A stretch of DNA of 64,000 bases from Muricoccus harenae (GTDB lineage: Bacteria; Pseudomonadota; Alphaproteobacteria; Acetobacterales; Acetobacteraceae): positions 45,562 to 109,561 of the forward strand of contig NZ_WWDL01000018.1 in NCBI RefSeq assembly GCF_009848505.1. Reading direction: 5' to 3'. Under the pieces are notes generated by a model. That model did not search any database. It was not told the origin of the DNA and was given only the letters and a program-made list of their open reading frames with translations. Of the stretch, positions 35,549-42,325 are shown piece by piece; position 1 is the first letter of the stretch; each line of letters starts with the position of its first letter. The position numbers and the translations under genes were made by a program.

Positions 35549-35549
35549 G
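35504..35549 (+). repeat. Perfect 23-bp tandem duplication inside the TPR gene
   Basis: Two identical units lie head to tail at 35504-35526 and 35527-35549, each beginning GGTGCGACGGGAGAG. Since 23 is not a multiple of three, the second copy moves the frame and creates the stop at 35546-35548. Deleting either copy leaves 2,802 nt from 33101 to 35925, an intact 934-codon frame. Confidence 0.95.
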
Positions 35550-35925
35550 CATCCTGCGTGCCCTTGGCCTACCAGGATTGCGGCCGCTTGCGGCCCTGCT
35601 GGCGGAGCGGCAGGACTGGGCGGGTGCTTCGGATGCGCTGGCCGCCCTCGCCACCCAGGCTGAACCGGCGGCGATGCCGCGGGACGTGCTGGATGCTGCT
35701 GCCTTCGCCGCGCTGGGCGGGGATGCGGCGCGGCTGGCGGGTCTTCGCTCTGCCTGGCTGGCCCGGATGGCAGAGGGGGCGGCAAAGGAGGCTTTCGGGC
35801 TCTTAACGGAAGACCCGGTACGGGGGCTTTCCGATCTCCCGAGGCTCCAGCGTGAACTGGACCTTTTCCGGGGATTCCCTCATCTGCTGGAGGCCTTCCG
35901 GACAGCGGCTCTAAGTTCAAGATAA
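35545..35925 (+). CDS. Detached C-terminal 126 residues of the TPR protein
   Basis: The GTG at 35545 overlaps the TGA of the preceding ORF (GTGA), so re-initiation could still produce this fragment. Its sequence continues the alanine/leucine-rich helical repeats (LRPLAALLAERQDWAGASDALAAL). With one copy of the duplication removed, GEAV is followed directly by SILRALG in frame, showing that this is the natural C-terminus of the 33101 gene. No separate signal peptide, so it would stay in the cytoplasm if made alone. Confidence 0.75.
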   Translation: MSILRALGLPGLRPLAALLAERQDWAGASDALAALATQAEPAAMPRDVLDAAAFAALGGDAARLAGLRSAWLARMAEGAAKEAFGLLTEDPVRGLSDLPRLQRELDLFRGFPHLLEAFRTAALSSR

Positions 35926-35938
35926 GCCACGCGTCGAG

Positions 35939-35962
35939 CGCGGGGGGGAGCCGCGTTTTTTT
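35939..35962 (+). terminator. Terminator of the fliL-to-TPR operon
   Basis: CGCGG, seven-base loop, CCGCG, then seven T (35956-35962), directly after the last flagellar ORF. Confidence 0.6.
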
Positions 35963-35985
35963 CGGCCCGCAAGGGGCAATTTCAC

Positions 35986-36014
35986 TTGCGGTAGGGGGCC
36001 GGTTGCATCATATC
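35986..36014 (+). promoter_or_regulatory. Possible sigma-70 promoter of speD
   Basis: TTGCGG (35986-35991), 17-nt spacer, CATATC (36009-36014). It follows the operon terminator and leads to speD 70 bp downstream. Moderate match only. Confidence 0.35.
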
Positions 36015-36083
36015 CGGCGCCGTTGACCTGATCGAATTCCCGATCACCCTGGTCATCACCGGTCGAGGATGGGGGGCCCGCCT

Positions 36084-36530
36084 ATGGACGCTCTTGTTGC
36101 TCCGCTGGGGATGAATTCGGATTACAGCCCGAGCGAAGCCCTGCACACGGAAGAGACGAAGGATTACTTCGTCGAGAAAAACGGCGTTCGCTTCGCCGGG
36201 ACGCATCTGATCATCGATCTGTGGGGGGCGACGAATCTCGACGACCCCGCGCATATCGACGAGGTGCTGCGCGAAGCCGCCATCGAGACGGGGGCGACGA
36301 TCCTCCACGGCCACTTCCACCACTTCCAGCCGAATGGCGGGGTGAGCGGCGTGCTCGTGCTGGCGGAGAGCCATGTCTCGATCCACACCTGGCCCGAGAA
36401 GTCCTACGCGGCGCTGGATATCTTCGTCTGCGGGGTCTGCGACCCCTATCTGGCGATCCCGGTCCTGAAGCGCGGCTTCCTGCCGGAGCGGGTGCAGCTG
36501 GCGGAGCACCGCCGCGGCATGCAGGCCTGA
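36084..36530 (+). CDS. speD: S-adenosylmethionine decarboxylase proenzyme
   Basis: A 148-residue bacterial-type proenzyme that cleaves itself between E95 and S96 (LAESHVSIHTWPE), turning the serine into the pyruvoyl cofactor. H101 and C116 (DIFVCG) keep the S/+5 H/+20 C spacing of the Thermotoga enzyme. It makes decarboxylated SAM, the aminopropyl donor for the spermidine synthase encoded next. The start is the ATG at 36084; an in-frame ATG at 36069 is too close to its GAGG. Confidence 0.95.
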   Translation: MDALVAPLGMNSDYSPSEALHTEETKDYFVEKNGVRFAGTHLIIDLWGATNLDDPAHIDEVLREAAIETGATILHGHFHHFQPNGGVSGVLVLAESHVSIHTWPEKSYAALDIFVCGVCDPYLAIPVLKRGFLPERVQLAEHRRGMQA

Positions 36531-36555
36531 CACTAAGGCTTCACGAGACGTGACC

Positions 36556-36581
36556 GGGGGCGGGCCCTAGGGTCCGCCCCC
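36556..36581 (+). terminator. Strong hairpin between speD and speE
   Basis: GGGGGCGGGCCC, two-base loop, GGGTCCGCCCCC, then CTTCTTCTT. A 12-bp stem in a 74-nt gap; it could attenuate read-through from speD to speE, which has no clear promoter of its own. Confidence 0.5.
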
Positions 36582-36604
36582 TTCTTCTTGTCCGGAGAGT
36601 TGCG

Positions 36605-37477
36605 ATGACCACCGATTCCTGGGTGAATGAGACGCTGTATCCGGCTTGGGGGCAGCGCTTCCGCGTGGCCCGCGAGCTGGCTCGGGTGAAGTCCGATTTC
36701 CAGGACATCATGGTGTTCGAGTCGGAGACCCATGGCCGTGTCATGCTGCTCGACGGCGTGGTGCAGATCACCGAGATGGACGAGTTCGTCTATCAGGAGA
36801 TGCTGACGCATGTGCCGCTGCTGGCGCATGGCAATGCGAAGCGCGTGCTGATTATTGGCGCGGGGGATGGCGGCGTGCTGAGGCGCGTGCTCGAGCACAA
36901 GAACGTCGAGAAGGCCGTGATGGTCGAGATCGACGGCGAGGTGATCCGGCTTGCCAAGGAGTTTATGCCTGGCATCGCGGGTGACGCGTGGAACGACCCG
37001 CGCGCCGAGGTGCTGGTGGCGGATGGCATCGATTATGTCCGCAAGGCGGAAGCCGGGAGCTTCGACGTGGTGATCGTCGACAGCACCGACCCGATCGGCG
37101 TGGGCGAGGTGCTGTTCACGGACGAGTTCTACGCGAATGCGGCGCGGCTTCTCTCGGAGCGCGGGCTGATCGTGAACCAGTGCGGTGTGCCGGTGATGCA
37201 GGCTGAGGAATTGGCCGAGACCTCCCTGCGACGTGGCAAGGTGTTTCCGGATATCTGGGCCTATGTCGCGGCTGTGCCGACCTATGTAGGCGGCTACATG
37301 ACGCTTGGTTGGGCGGCGAAGGATGCGGGGATGCGTGCCGTGGGTGTCGACGAGATCCGGAAGCGCGCGGAGAAGGCCGGGATCCTCGGCACCACCGGCT
37401 ACTGGACGCCCGAGATCCATGTGGGCGCATTCCAGCTGCCGCCCTATATCGCCAAGCATCTTCCCCAGAAGGGCTGA
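36605..37477 (+). CDS. speE: Spermidine synthase
   Basis: A 290-residue aminopropyltransferase joining putrescine and decarboxylated SAM. The cofactor loop is IIGAGDGGVLRRVLEH (near residue 83), where GAGDGG replaces the usual GGGDGG; VEIDGEVI and the catalytic DSTDPIGVGEVLFTDEFY follow. The C-terminal PTYVGGYMTLGWAAKD completes the active site. The ATG has GGAGAG upstream. speD and speE together supply spermidine in a block embedded in the flagellar island. Confidence 0.95.
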   Translation: MTTDSWVNETLYPAWGQRFRVARELARVKSDFQDIMVFESETHGRVMLLDGVVQITEMDEFVYQEMLTHVPLLAHGNAKRVLIIGAGDGGVLRRVLEHKNVEKAVMVEIDGEVIRLAKEFMPGIAGDAWNDPRAEVLVADGIDYVRKAEAGSFDVVIVDSTDPIGVGEVLFTDEFYANAARLLSERGLIVNQCGVPVMQAEELAETSLRRGKVFPDIWAYVAAVPTYVGGYMTLGWAAKDAGMRAVGVDEIRKRAEKAGILGTTGYWTPEIHVGAFQLPPYIAKHLPQKG

Positions 37478-37600
37478 GGCGGTTTCGGCCGCCGCGTTCC
37501 ACCGGTTCCCGTAATGGCCGCTGCCGGCCGCGCCGAGGGTTTACTCCCTTCGGCGTGGCGCCCGGCAGCGGATTGGGAACGCGGGGGCGCGGCGGCCGCG
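37478..37600 (+). repeat. Long imperfect palindrome, copy 1 of a tandem pair
   Basis: About 120 nt between speE and fliP that fold on themselves. Outer arms CGGCCGCCGCGTTCC and GGGAACGCG...GCGGCGGCCG pair, middle arms CCGCTGCCGG and CCGGCAGCGG pair, and the tip is CGCCGAGGG-TTTAC-TCCCTTCGGCG. It could also act as a terminator for speE. Confidence 0.8.
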
Positions 37601-37613
37601 ATGCCCCAGCCAG

Positions 37614-37735
37614 TGGCGGCTTCGGCCGCCGTGTTCCACCGGTTCCCGTGATGGCCACTGCCGGCCGTGCGAAGGGTTGATCCCTGAGCGCGGCGCCCGG
37701 CGGCGGATTGGGAGCGCGGGGACACGGCGGCCGCA
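37614..37735 (+). repeat. Long imperfect palindrome, copy 2 of a tandem pair
   Basis: A second copy about 136 nt downstream of copy 1, highly similar over its length (shared blocks TTCCACCGGTTCCCGT and GGCGGATTGGGA-like). The outer arms are kept, but the tip hairpin has decayed by several substitutions, so copy 1 seems better preserved. Confidence 0.8.
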
Positions 37736-37747
37736 TTCCGTTCAGGG

Positions 37748-38452
37748 CTACTGGCCCGAGAAGCCCTGGACAAGGCTGGCCGAGACGAGGCGCCAGCCAT
37801 CGACCATCACGAAAAAGATGATCTTGAAGGGCAGGGCCACCACGCTCGGCGGCAGCATCATCATGCCCAGGGACATGAGGAGCGATGCCGTGACCAGGTC
37901 GATGACCAGGAAGGGCAGGAACATCAGGAAGCCGATCTCGGAGCCGCGCTTCAACTCGCTGACCATGAAGGCGGGAACGAGGGCGCGCCAGGGCGTCTGA
38001 TCGGCGCCGGCCGGCGGAGGCAGCTGCGCGAGATCCAGAAAGAGGGCGATGTCGGAGTCTCGGGCATTGGCAGCCATGAACTTGCGGAAGGGCTCGGCGG
38101 AGGCGGAGAGGCCGTCCAGTTCCGTGATCTGGCTGGCCAGCATGGGCTGCAGGCCCTGTGCCCAGGAGGTCTCGATCACCGGCTGCATGACAAAGAAGGT
38201 GAGGAAGAGCGCAAGGCCGATCAGCACCGGGTTGGGCGGGATGCCCTGCGCGCCGATGGCGCTGCGCAGCAGGGAAAGCACGATGACGATGCGCGCGAAG
38301 GCGGTCGCCATCACCAACAGCGAAGGTGCGAGCGAGAGCAGGCCAATAAGGGCGGTGAGCTGCACCAGGCGCGCGGTGCTTCCTGAGGCCGAGCCACCGA
38401 GATCAAGCGAGACGGATTGCGCCAGCGCCGCTCCTGGCAGCAGCAGGAGCAT
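37748..38452 (-). CDS. fliP: Flagellar export apparatus protein FliP
   Basis: A 234-residue polytopic protein of the type III export gate. A cleavable signal (residues 1-11, ending ALAQ) and four membrane segments are visible. Family signatures: FARIVIVLSLLRSAIGAQGIPPNPVLIGLALFLT in the middle and MVSELKRGSEIGFLMFLPFLVIDLVTASLLMSLGMMMLPPSVVALPFK near the C-terminus (cited in part: FMVSELK, DLVTAS, PFKI). The start is taken at the ATG at 38452, 8 nt after fliO, with no good ribosome site. Confidence 0.95.
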   Translation of the reverse strand: MLLLLPGAALAQSVSLDLGGSASGSTARLVQLTALIGLLSLAPSLLVMATAFARIVIVLSLLRSAIGAQGIPPNPVLIGLALFLTFFVMQPVIETSWAQGLQPMLASQITELDGLSASAEPFRKFMAANARDSDIALFLDLAQLPPPAGADQTPWRALVPAFMVSELKRGSEIGFLMFLPFLVIDLVTASLLMSLGMMMLPPSVVALPFKIIFFVMVDGWRLVSASLVQGFSGQ

Positions 38453-38460
38453 GGCAGAGG

Positions 38461-38706
38461 TCAGAGCCAGGCGATAAAGCTGTCTTGCGGTCCGCCGGTG
38501 ACGAGCAGCGCCTCGCGCCCGTCGACGCGCAGGATCACGGCACGGCGGCGGGAATCGACCGGCGTTGCCTCCACCACGCGTATTCGGCGCGGGGCGGCCG
38601 TCGCCAAGCCACCACGCCGGGCCAGACGCGCCACGATCCAGAGCAGGCCCAGCACCAGTGCCAGTGCGCCGGCAACGCTGATCCACTGGTTCATACCCCC
38701 GCTCAT
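38461..38706 (-). CDS. fliO: Flagellar export apparatus protein FliO
   Basis: An 81-residue small membrane protein: one helix at about 9-27, then RRIRVVEATPVDSRRRAVILRVDGREALLV, the short FliO domain typical of alphaproteobacteria. FliO helps FliP fold. M5 (38694) is an alternative start. It lies directly upstream of fliP. Confidence 0.85.
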   Translation of the reverse strand: MSGGMNQWISVAGALALVLGLLWIVARLARRGGLATAAPRRIRVVEATPVDSRRRAVILRVDGREALLVTGGPQDSFIAWL

Positions 38707-38718
38707 GCGTGGGCCCGC

Positions 38719-38967
38719 TCATTCACGCGGTGTGGAGAGGTGGGTGTGCAGCCCCTCCACCTTCGCCAGAAGGCCGCTGAGGGTAGGGCGCGCGGCGCGG
38801 CCTTCCTCCGGCGGCAAGGCGGCGGCGTCGCAGATAGTCGCGACTTCCTTGTCCAGCCCGTGAAGGTCGAGGCTCCGTCCCGACAGGAGGAGGAGCCGAG
38901 CGAGGCTCAGCACGCCATCGAGCTCTTCGGCGGCGGCGAGTACGGCATTTTGCGGCGTGCTCGTCAT
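38719..38967 (-). CDS. Small unknown protein upstream of fliO
   Basis: An 82-residue soluble helical protein, read from the ATG at 38967 (MTSTPQNAVLAAAEELDGVL). It has two leucine-rich helices and no membrane segment. It is the first gene of the minus-strand unit with fliO and fliP, 12 nt apart, so it probably has a flagellar role. I do not recognise a family. The frame extends further upstream antisense to flgB, which is a shadow. Confidence 0.6.
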   Translation of the reverse strand: MTSTPQNAVLAAAEELDGVLSLARLLLLSGRSLDLHGLDKEVATICDAAALPPEEGRAARPTLSGLLAKVEGLHTHLSTPRE

Positions 38968-39051
38968 GCGGCGGAGATTGCCGGGGTTAGTCTGCGAGTT
39001 CGTTAACGGCGCGCGGGGGCGCGGTTGAGGATCGGTTAGGGAAGTGGGCGG

Positions 39052-39465
39052 ATGATGCCCGGCATGGATCGCCCGAGCCTGGCCGCCACCAATCCGATGG
39101 ATCTTGCCGAGAGCCGGCTGCGTTGGCTCGACCGGCGGCAGGAGGTGCTGGCCCGTAACATCTCCAATGCCGACACACCGGGCTACCGCGCGCGGGACAT
39201 CACTCCCTTCGCGGAGCATCTGTCGCGCGCGGGCGGGGTGGGTACCCTCGCGCGGACCGATGCGCGGCACATGGCGGCCGTGGGCGGCGACGGACCGCGC
39301 GCGAAGGCGGAGCCAGCGGCGGAGGTGACGCCGGACGGTAACGGCGTTTCGCTCGACGAGCAGGCCATGAAGGTGGCGGACACGGATTCGGCCCATGCGT
39401 TGGCAATGGGTTTGTACCGGCGTTGGACCGCGATGTTCCGCACGGCGCTTGGGCGCAACGGCTGA
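39052..39465 (+). CDS. flgB: Flagellar proximal rod protein FlgB
   Basis: A 137-residue rod protein with RQEVLARNISNADTPGYRARDITPF (cited segment: NISNADTPGYRARD) and the C-terminal helix MKVADTDSAHALAMGLYRRWTAMFRTALG that pack into the rod core. ATG at 39052 has GGAAG seven nt before; ATGs at 39055 and 39064 are alternatives. First gene of the plus-strand operon flgB-flgC-fliE-fliQ-fliR-flhB. Confidence 0.93.
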   Translation: MMPGMDRPSLAATNPMDLAESRLRWLDRRQEVLARNISNADTPGYRARDITPFAEHLSRAGGVGTLARTDARHMAAVGGDGPRAKAEPAAEVTPDGNGVSLDEQAMKVADTDSAHALAMGLYRRWTAMFRTALGRNG

Positions 39466-39494
39466 GGCGACGCAAGGATTAGGAGGAGGGTCGG

Positions 39495-39902
39495 ATGGAA
39501 CTCGACAAGGCGCTCCGCATTTCGGCCGCGGGCATGGCGGCGCAGTCCACGCGATTGCGCGTGGTGGCGGAGAACCTGGCCAATCGTGACAGCACCGGCG
39601 AAAGCCCGGGCGCGGATCCCTACAGGCGTCGCACGGTCAGCTTCGCCAACCGCGTGGATCGTGCGGCGGGGGCTCAGCTGGTGGGCGTGTCGCGCATTGG
39701 CCAGGCACCGGGCGAGTTCCCGCGCCACTACGATCCTGCGCATCCCGCCGCCGATGCGCAGGGCTACGTGAAGACGCCCAATGTGGATAGCCTGATCGAG
39801 GTGATGGACATGCGCGAGGCGCAGCGCTCCTACAACGCCAATCTCTCGGTGCTCGAGACAACGCGCGGCATGCTCACGCGCGCGATCGAGGCGCTGCGCT
39901 GA
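39495..39902 (+). CDS. flgC: Flagellar proximal rod protein FlgC
   Basis: A 135-residue rod protein. The N-terminal MAAQSTRLRVVAENLANRDS and C-terminal YVKTPNVDSLIEVMDMREAQRSYNANLSVLETTRGMLTRAI are diagnostic (segments VAENLAN, NVDSLIEVMDM, AQRSYNAN). RBS AGGAGGAGGG precedes the ATG. The stop and the fliE start overlap (TGATG). Confidence 0.95.
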   Translation: MELDKALRISAAGMAAQSTRLRVVAENLANRDSTGESPGADPYRRRTVSFANRVDRAAGAQLVGVSRIGQAPGEFPRHYDPAHPAADAQGYVKTPNVDSLIEVMDMREAQRSYNANLSVLETTRGMLTRAIEALR

Positions 39903-40207
39903 TGCCGGCACCGATCGGCACGGCGGTTGCCGCCTATCGCAGCGCGGCGTCATCGCTGGGTGCGGGATCCTCGATCGCGCCGAACGTCGCAGAGGGCTTC
40001 GGTGGCGCGCTGAAGCGCGCGATCGAAGGGGCGGTAGAGACTGGTCGCCAAGCGGATACAGCAAGCACCGGCGCATTGATGGGCACGGTGAGCGTCACCG
40101 ACACCGTGCTGGCGGTGAGCCGCGCGGAGATGGCGCTGCAGACGGCCGTCGCGGTGCGGGACCGCGTCGTCGCCGCATACCAGGACGTGATGCGGATGCC
40201 GATCTGA
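39902..40207 (+). CDS. fliE: Flagellar MS-ring/rod junction protein FliE
   Basis: A 101-residue protein joining the rod to the MS ring. The C-terminal half, TVSVTDTVLAVSRAEMALQTAVAVRDRVVAAYQDVMRMPI, is the FliE signature (EMALQTAVAVRDRVVAAYQ-like core). The N-terminus is alanine- and glycine-rich. Confidence 0.9.
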   Translation: MPAPIGTAVAAYRSAASSLGAGSSIAPNVAEGFGGALKRAIEGAVETGRQADTASTGALMGTVSVTDTVLAVSRAEMALQTAVAVRDRVVAAYQDVMRMPI

Positions 40208-40226
40208 TCACCGGGAGACGCGGTGG

Positions 40227-40502
40227 ATGGGAGTGGATCTGGTTGCGCAGTCCATGCGCGATGCGTTGTGGGTCTGCCTACAGGTGGGCGTGCCGCTGCT
40301 GGTCGCCCTGCTGGTGGTGGGGCTGGTCATCTCCGTGCTGCAGGCGCTGACTCAGATCCAGGAGGCCTTGCTCGCCTTCCTGCCGAAGCTGGCGGTGGCG
40401 GGCGGGATGATGCTGATGCTTGGGCCGTTCATGGTGGATGTCATGCAGGGTTGGACCGTCACGCTGTTCGAGCGGATGGTCACAGTCGGCGGCCTGCCGT
40501 GA
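40227..40502 (+). CDS. fliQ: Flagellar export apparatus protein FliQ
   Basis: A 91-residue protein with two membrane helices (about 16-40 and 52-75) and the conserved LVALLVVGLVISVLQALTQIQE motif. Four FliQ subunits pack on the FliP/R core of the export gate. Its stop overlaps the GTG of fliR (GTGA). Confidence 0.94.
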   Translation: MGVDLVAQSMRDALWVCLQVGVPLLVALLVVGLVISVLQALTQIQEALLAFLPKLAVAGGMMLMLGPFMVDVMQGWTVTLFERMVTVGGLP

Positions 40503-41275
40503 CAGAGGCCGCCTTCCTCGGCGCACTGCCGGTGCTCGCCTTCCAGGCAGTGCTGGTGCTGGCGCGCATGGGGGCGGCGGCGATGATTCTACCCGGGCTG
40601 GGGGAGCAGGATGTTCCTGCCTCCGTGCGGCTGGTGGTGGCGCTCGGCCTTGTGCCGCTGTTGCTGCCGGTCCTTGCACCGGAGCTGCCGGAGGCACCGG
40701 ATTCCGTGGGCGAGGCGGTGCGGCTGATGGTGCTGGAGGTCGCGGCTGGGTTGTGGATCGGCGGGCTGGCGCGGTTGCTGGCCCTGGCACTTTCGGTCGC
40801 GATGCAGATGGGGGCGTCGCTATTGGGGCTTTCAGCTATCCTGGTGCCGGATCCAGCGCTGGGGGGCGGCGCCTCGGCGCTCGGGCGGCTGGGAACCCTG
40901 GCGGCGGCGGTGCTGGTGCTGTCCAGCGGGCTGCATGCTCTGCCGTTGCGGGCGCTGGCCGAGTCCTATGCGCTGATGCCGCCGGGTTCGCCCTGGCCGG
41001 CGGGCGCGGCCGCGGCGGAAATGGCCGAGGCGGGCGGCGAGATGCTCGCGCTGGCGCTGCAGCTGGCGGGCCCCTTCGTGGTGGCGGCGGTGGTGATCAA
41101 CCTGGCCATGGCGCTGGTGGCGCGGGTGGCACCCTCGGTGCAGGTGTTCTTCGTGGCGGCGCCGGGCCAGATCCTCGCTGGGCTGGCCTTGCTGGCCCTG
41201 CTGGCGCCGTCGATGCTCGGGCTGTTCCACCAGGCGCTGCAAGCTGGATGGTCCACGCTGCCGGGGCTGCGCTGA
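40499..41275 (+). CDS. fliR: Flagellar export apparatus protein FliR
   Basis: A 258-residue polytopic protein. GTG start at 40499, coupled to fliQ. Membrane segments occur around 12-30, 38-57, 68-90, 125-150, 170-200 and 210-240; VFFVAAPGQILAGLALLALLAP near the C-terminus is the family mark. One copy closes the FliPQR gate. Confidence 0.92.
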   Translation: MTEAAFLGALPVLAFQAVLVLARMGAAAMILPGLGEQDVPASVRLVVALGLVPLLLPVLAPELPEAPDSVGEAVRLMVLEVAAGLWIGGLARLLALALSVAMQMGASLLGLSAILVPDPALGGGASALGRLGTLAAAVLVLSSGLHALPLRALAESYALMPPGSPWPAGAAAAEMAEAGGEMLALALQLAGPFVVAAVVINLAMALVARVAPSVQVFFVAAPGQILAGLALLALLAPSMLGLFHQALQAGWSTLPGLR

Positions 41276-41278
41276 GCC

Positions 41279-42325
41279 ATGGCGGAGGAGGGCGGCGGCG
41301 AGGCGGAGGACCGGACGGAAGCCCCCAGCGGCAGACGCCTGGAGAAGGCGCGCGAGGATGGGCAGGTTCCCAATTCGCGCGAGGCCTCCGGCTTTGCGGC
41401 CTTGCTGCTCGCGGCGTGGATGGCTCTACCCTCGATGGGACGGGACCTGTTGCGGGCGCTGCGCGGCATCTTCGAGCGGGGGCATGAGCTGTCGGCAGAG
41501 CAGGCGCTGGAACTGCTAATGCCTTCCGGGCTGGTGCTGCTGCCGGTGCTGGGCGCGGCCGCGCTGGGAGCGGTGGCGACGACACTGCTGCAGACTCGCG
41601 GGCTGGTCTCAGCGAAAGGGCTGGCGCCGCAGCTATCGCGGCTTTCCCCAATGGCGGGGGTGAAGCGGATCCTGGGGGCGGAGGCGCTCCTCGAATTCTT
41701 TAAGACGCTGCTGAAGATGGCGCTGGTGGGTGGCGCCATCTGGCATGCGGGCGGGGCCCCCGGCCTGCTGGAGGCGGTGATGCACCAGCCGGCGGCCGCA
41801 TTGCTGGGGGTGGTGGCTGATCAGGGGCTGCGGCTGGTGGCGGCGACGCTGGCTGCCTTCGCGCTCTTGGCAGGCGCCGACCTGTTCCTTGTGCGCTTCC
41901 GCCATCTGCGCCGGCTGCGGATGAGCCGACAGGACATGAAGGAAGAAGCGAAGGACGCGGAAGGCGATCCGCATGTGAAGGCGAAGCAGCGCGCCATCCG
42001 GCAGCAGCGGGCGCGGCAGCGCATGCTGGCGGCGGTGCCGAAGGCGGCGGTGGTGATCACCAACCCCACGCATTTCGCGGTCGCCCTCGGCTATGAGGAG
42101 GGTTCCTCAGCGGCACCGCGGATTCTGGCCAAGGGCGCGGATGAAGTGGCGGCACGGATTCGCGAGACGGCGCGGAAGGCGGGGGTGCCGCTGGTCTCCA
42201 ACCCACCACTGGCGCGGGCGCTGTTCCGGCTGGAGGTGGATACGGAAATTCCGGTGGAGCATTACCAGACTGTGGCGGAGATCATCGCCTTCGTCTGGCG
42301 TGCGCGGGCGCTGCCGCCGGCGTGA
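41279..42325 (+). CDS. flhB: Flagellar export switch protein FlhB
   Basis: A 348-residue protein with four membrane helices and a cytoplasmic domain. The N-terminus EDRTEAPSGRRLEKAREDGQVPNSREA is standard. The autocleavage site N262-P263-T264-H265 (ITNPTHFAVALGY) switches export from rod/hook to filament substrates. The linker MSRQDMKEEAKDAEGDPHVKAKQR is also conserved. It starts 4 nt after fliR and overlaps the kinase gene by 4 nt. Confidence 0.96.
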   Translation: MAEEGGGEAEDRTEAPSGRRLEKAREDGQVPNSREASGFAALLLAAWMALPSMGRDLLRALRGIFERGHELSAEQALELLMPSGLVLLPVLGAAALGAVATTLLQTRGLVSAKGLAPQLSRLSPMAGVKRILGAEALLEFFKTLLKMALVGGAIWHAGGAPGLLEAVMHQPAAALLGVVADQGLRLVAATLAAFALLAGADLFLVRFRHLRRLRMSRQDMKEEAKDAEGDPHVKAKQRAIRQQRARQRMLAAVPKAAVVITNPTHFAVALGYEEGSSAAPRILAKGADEVAARIRETARKAGVPLVSNPPLARALFRLEVDTEIPVEHYQTVAEIIAFVWRARALPPA

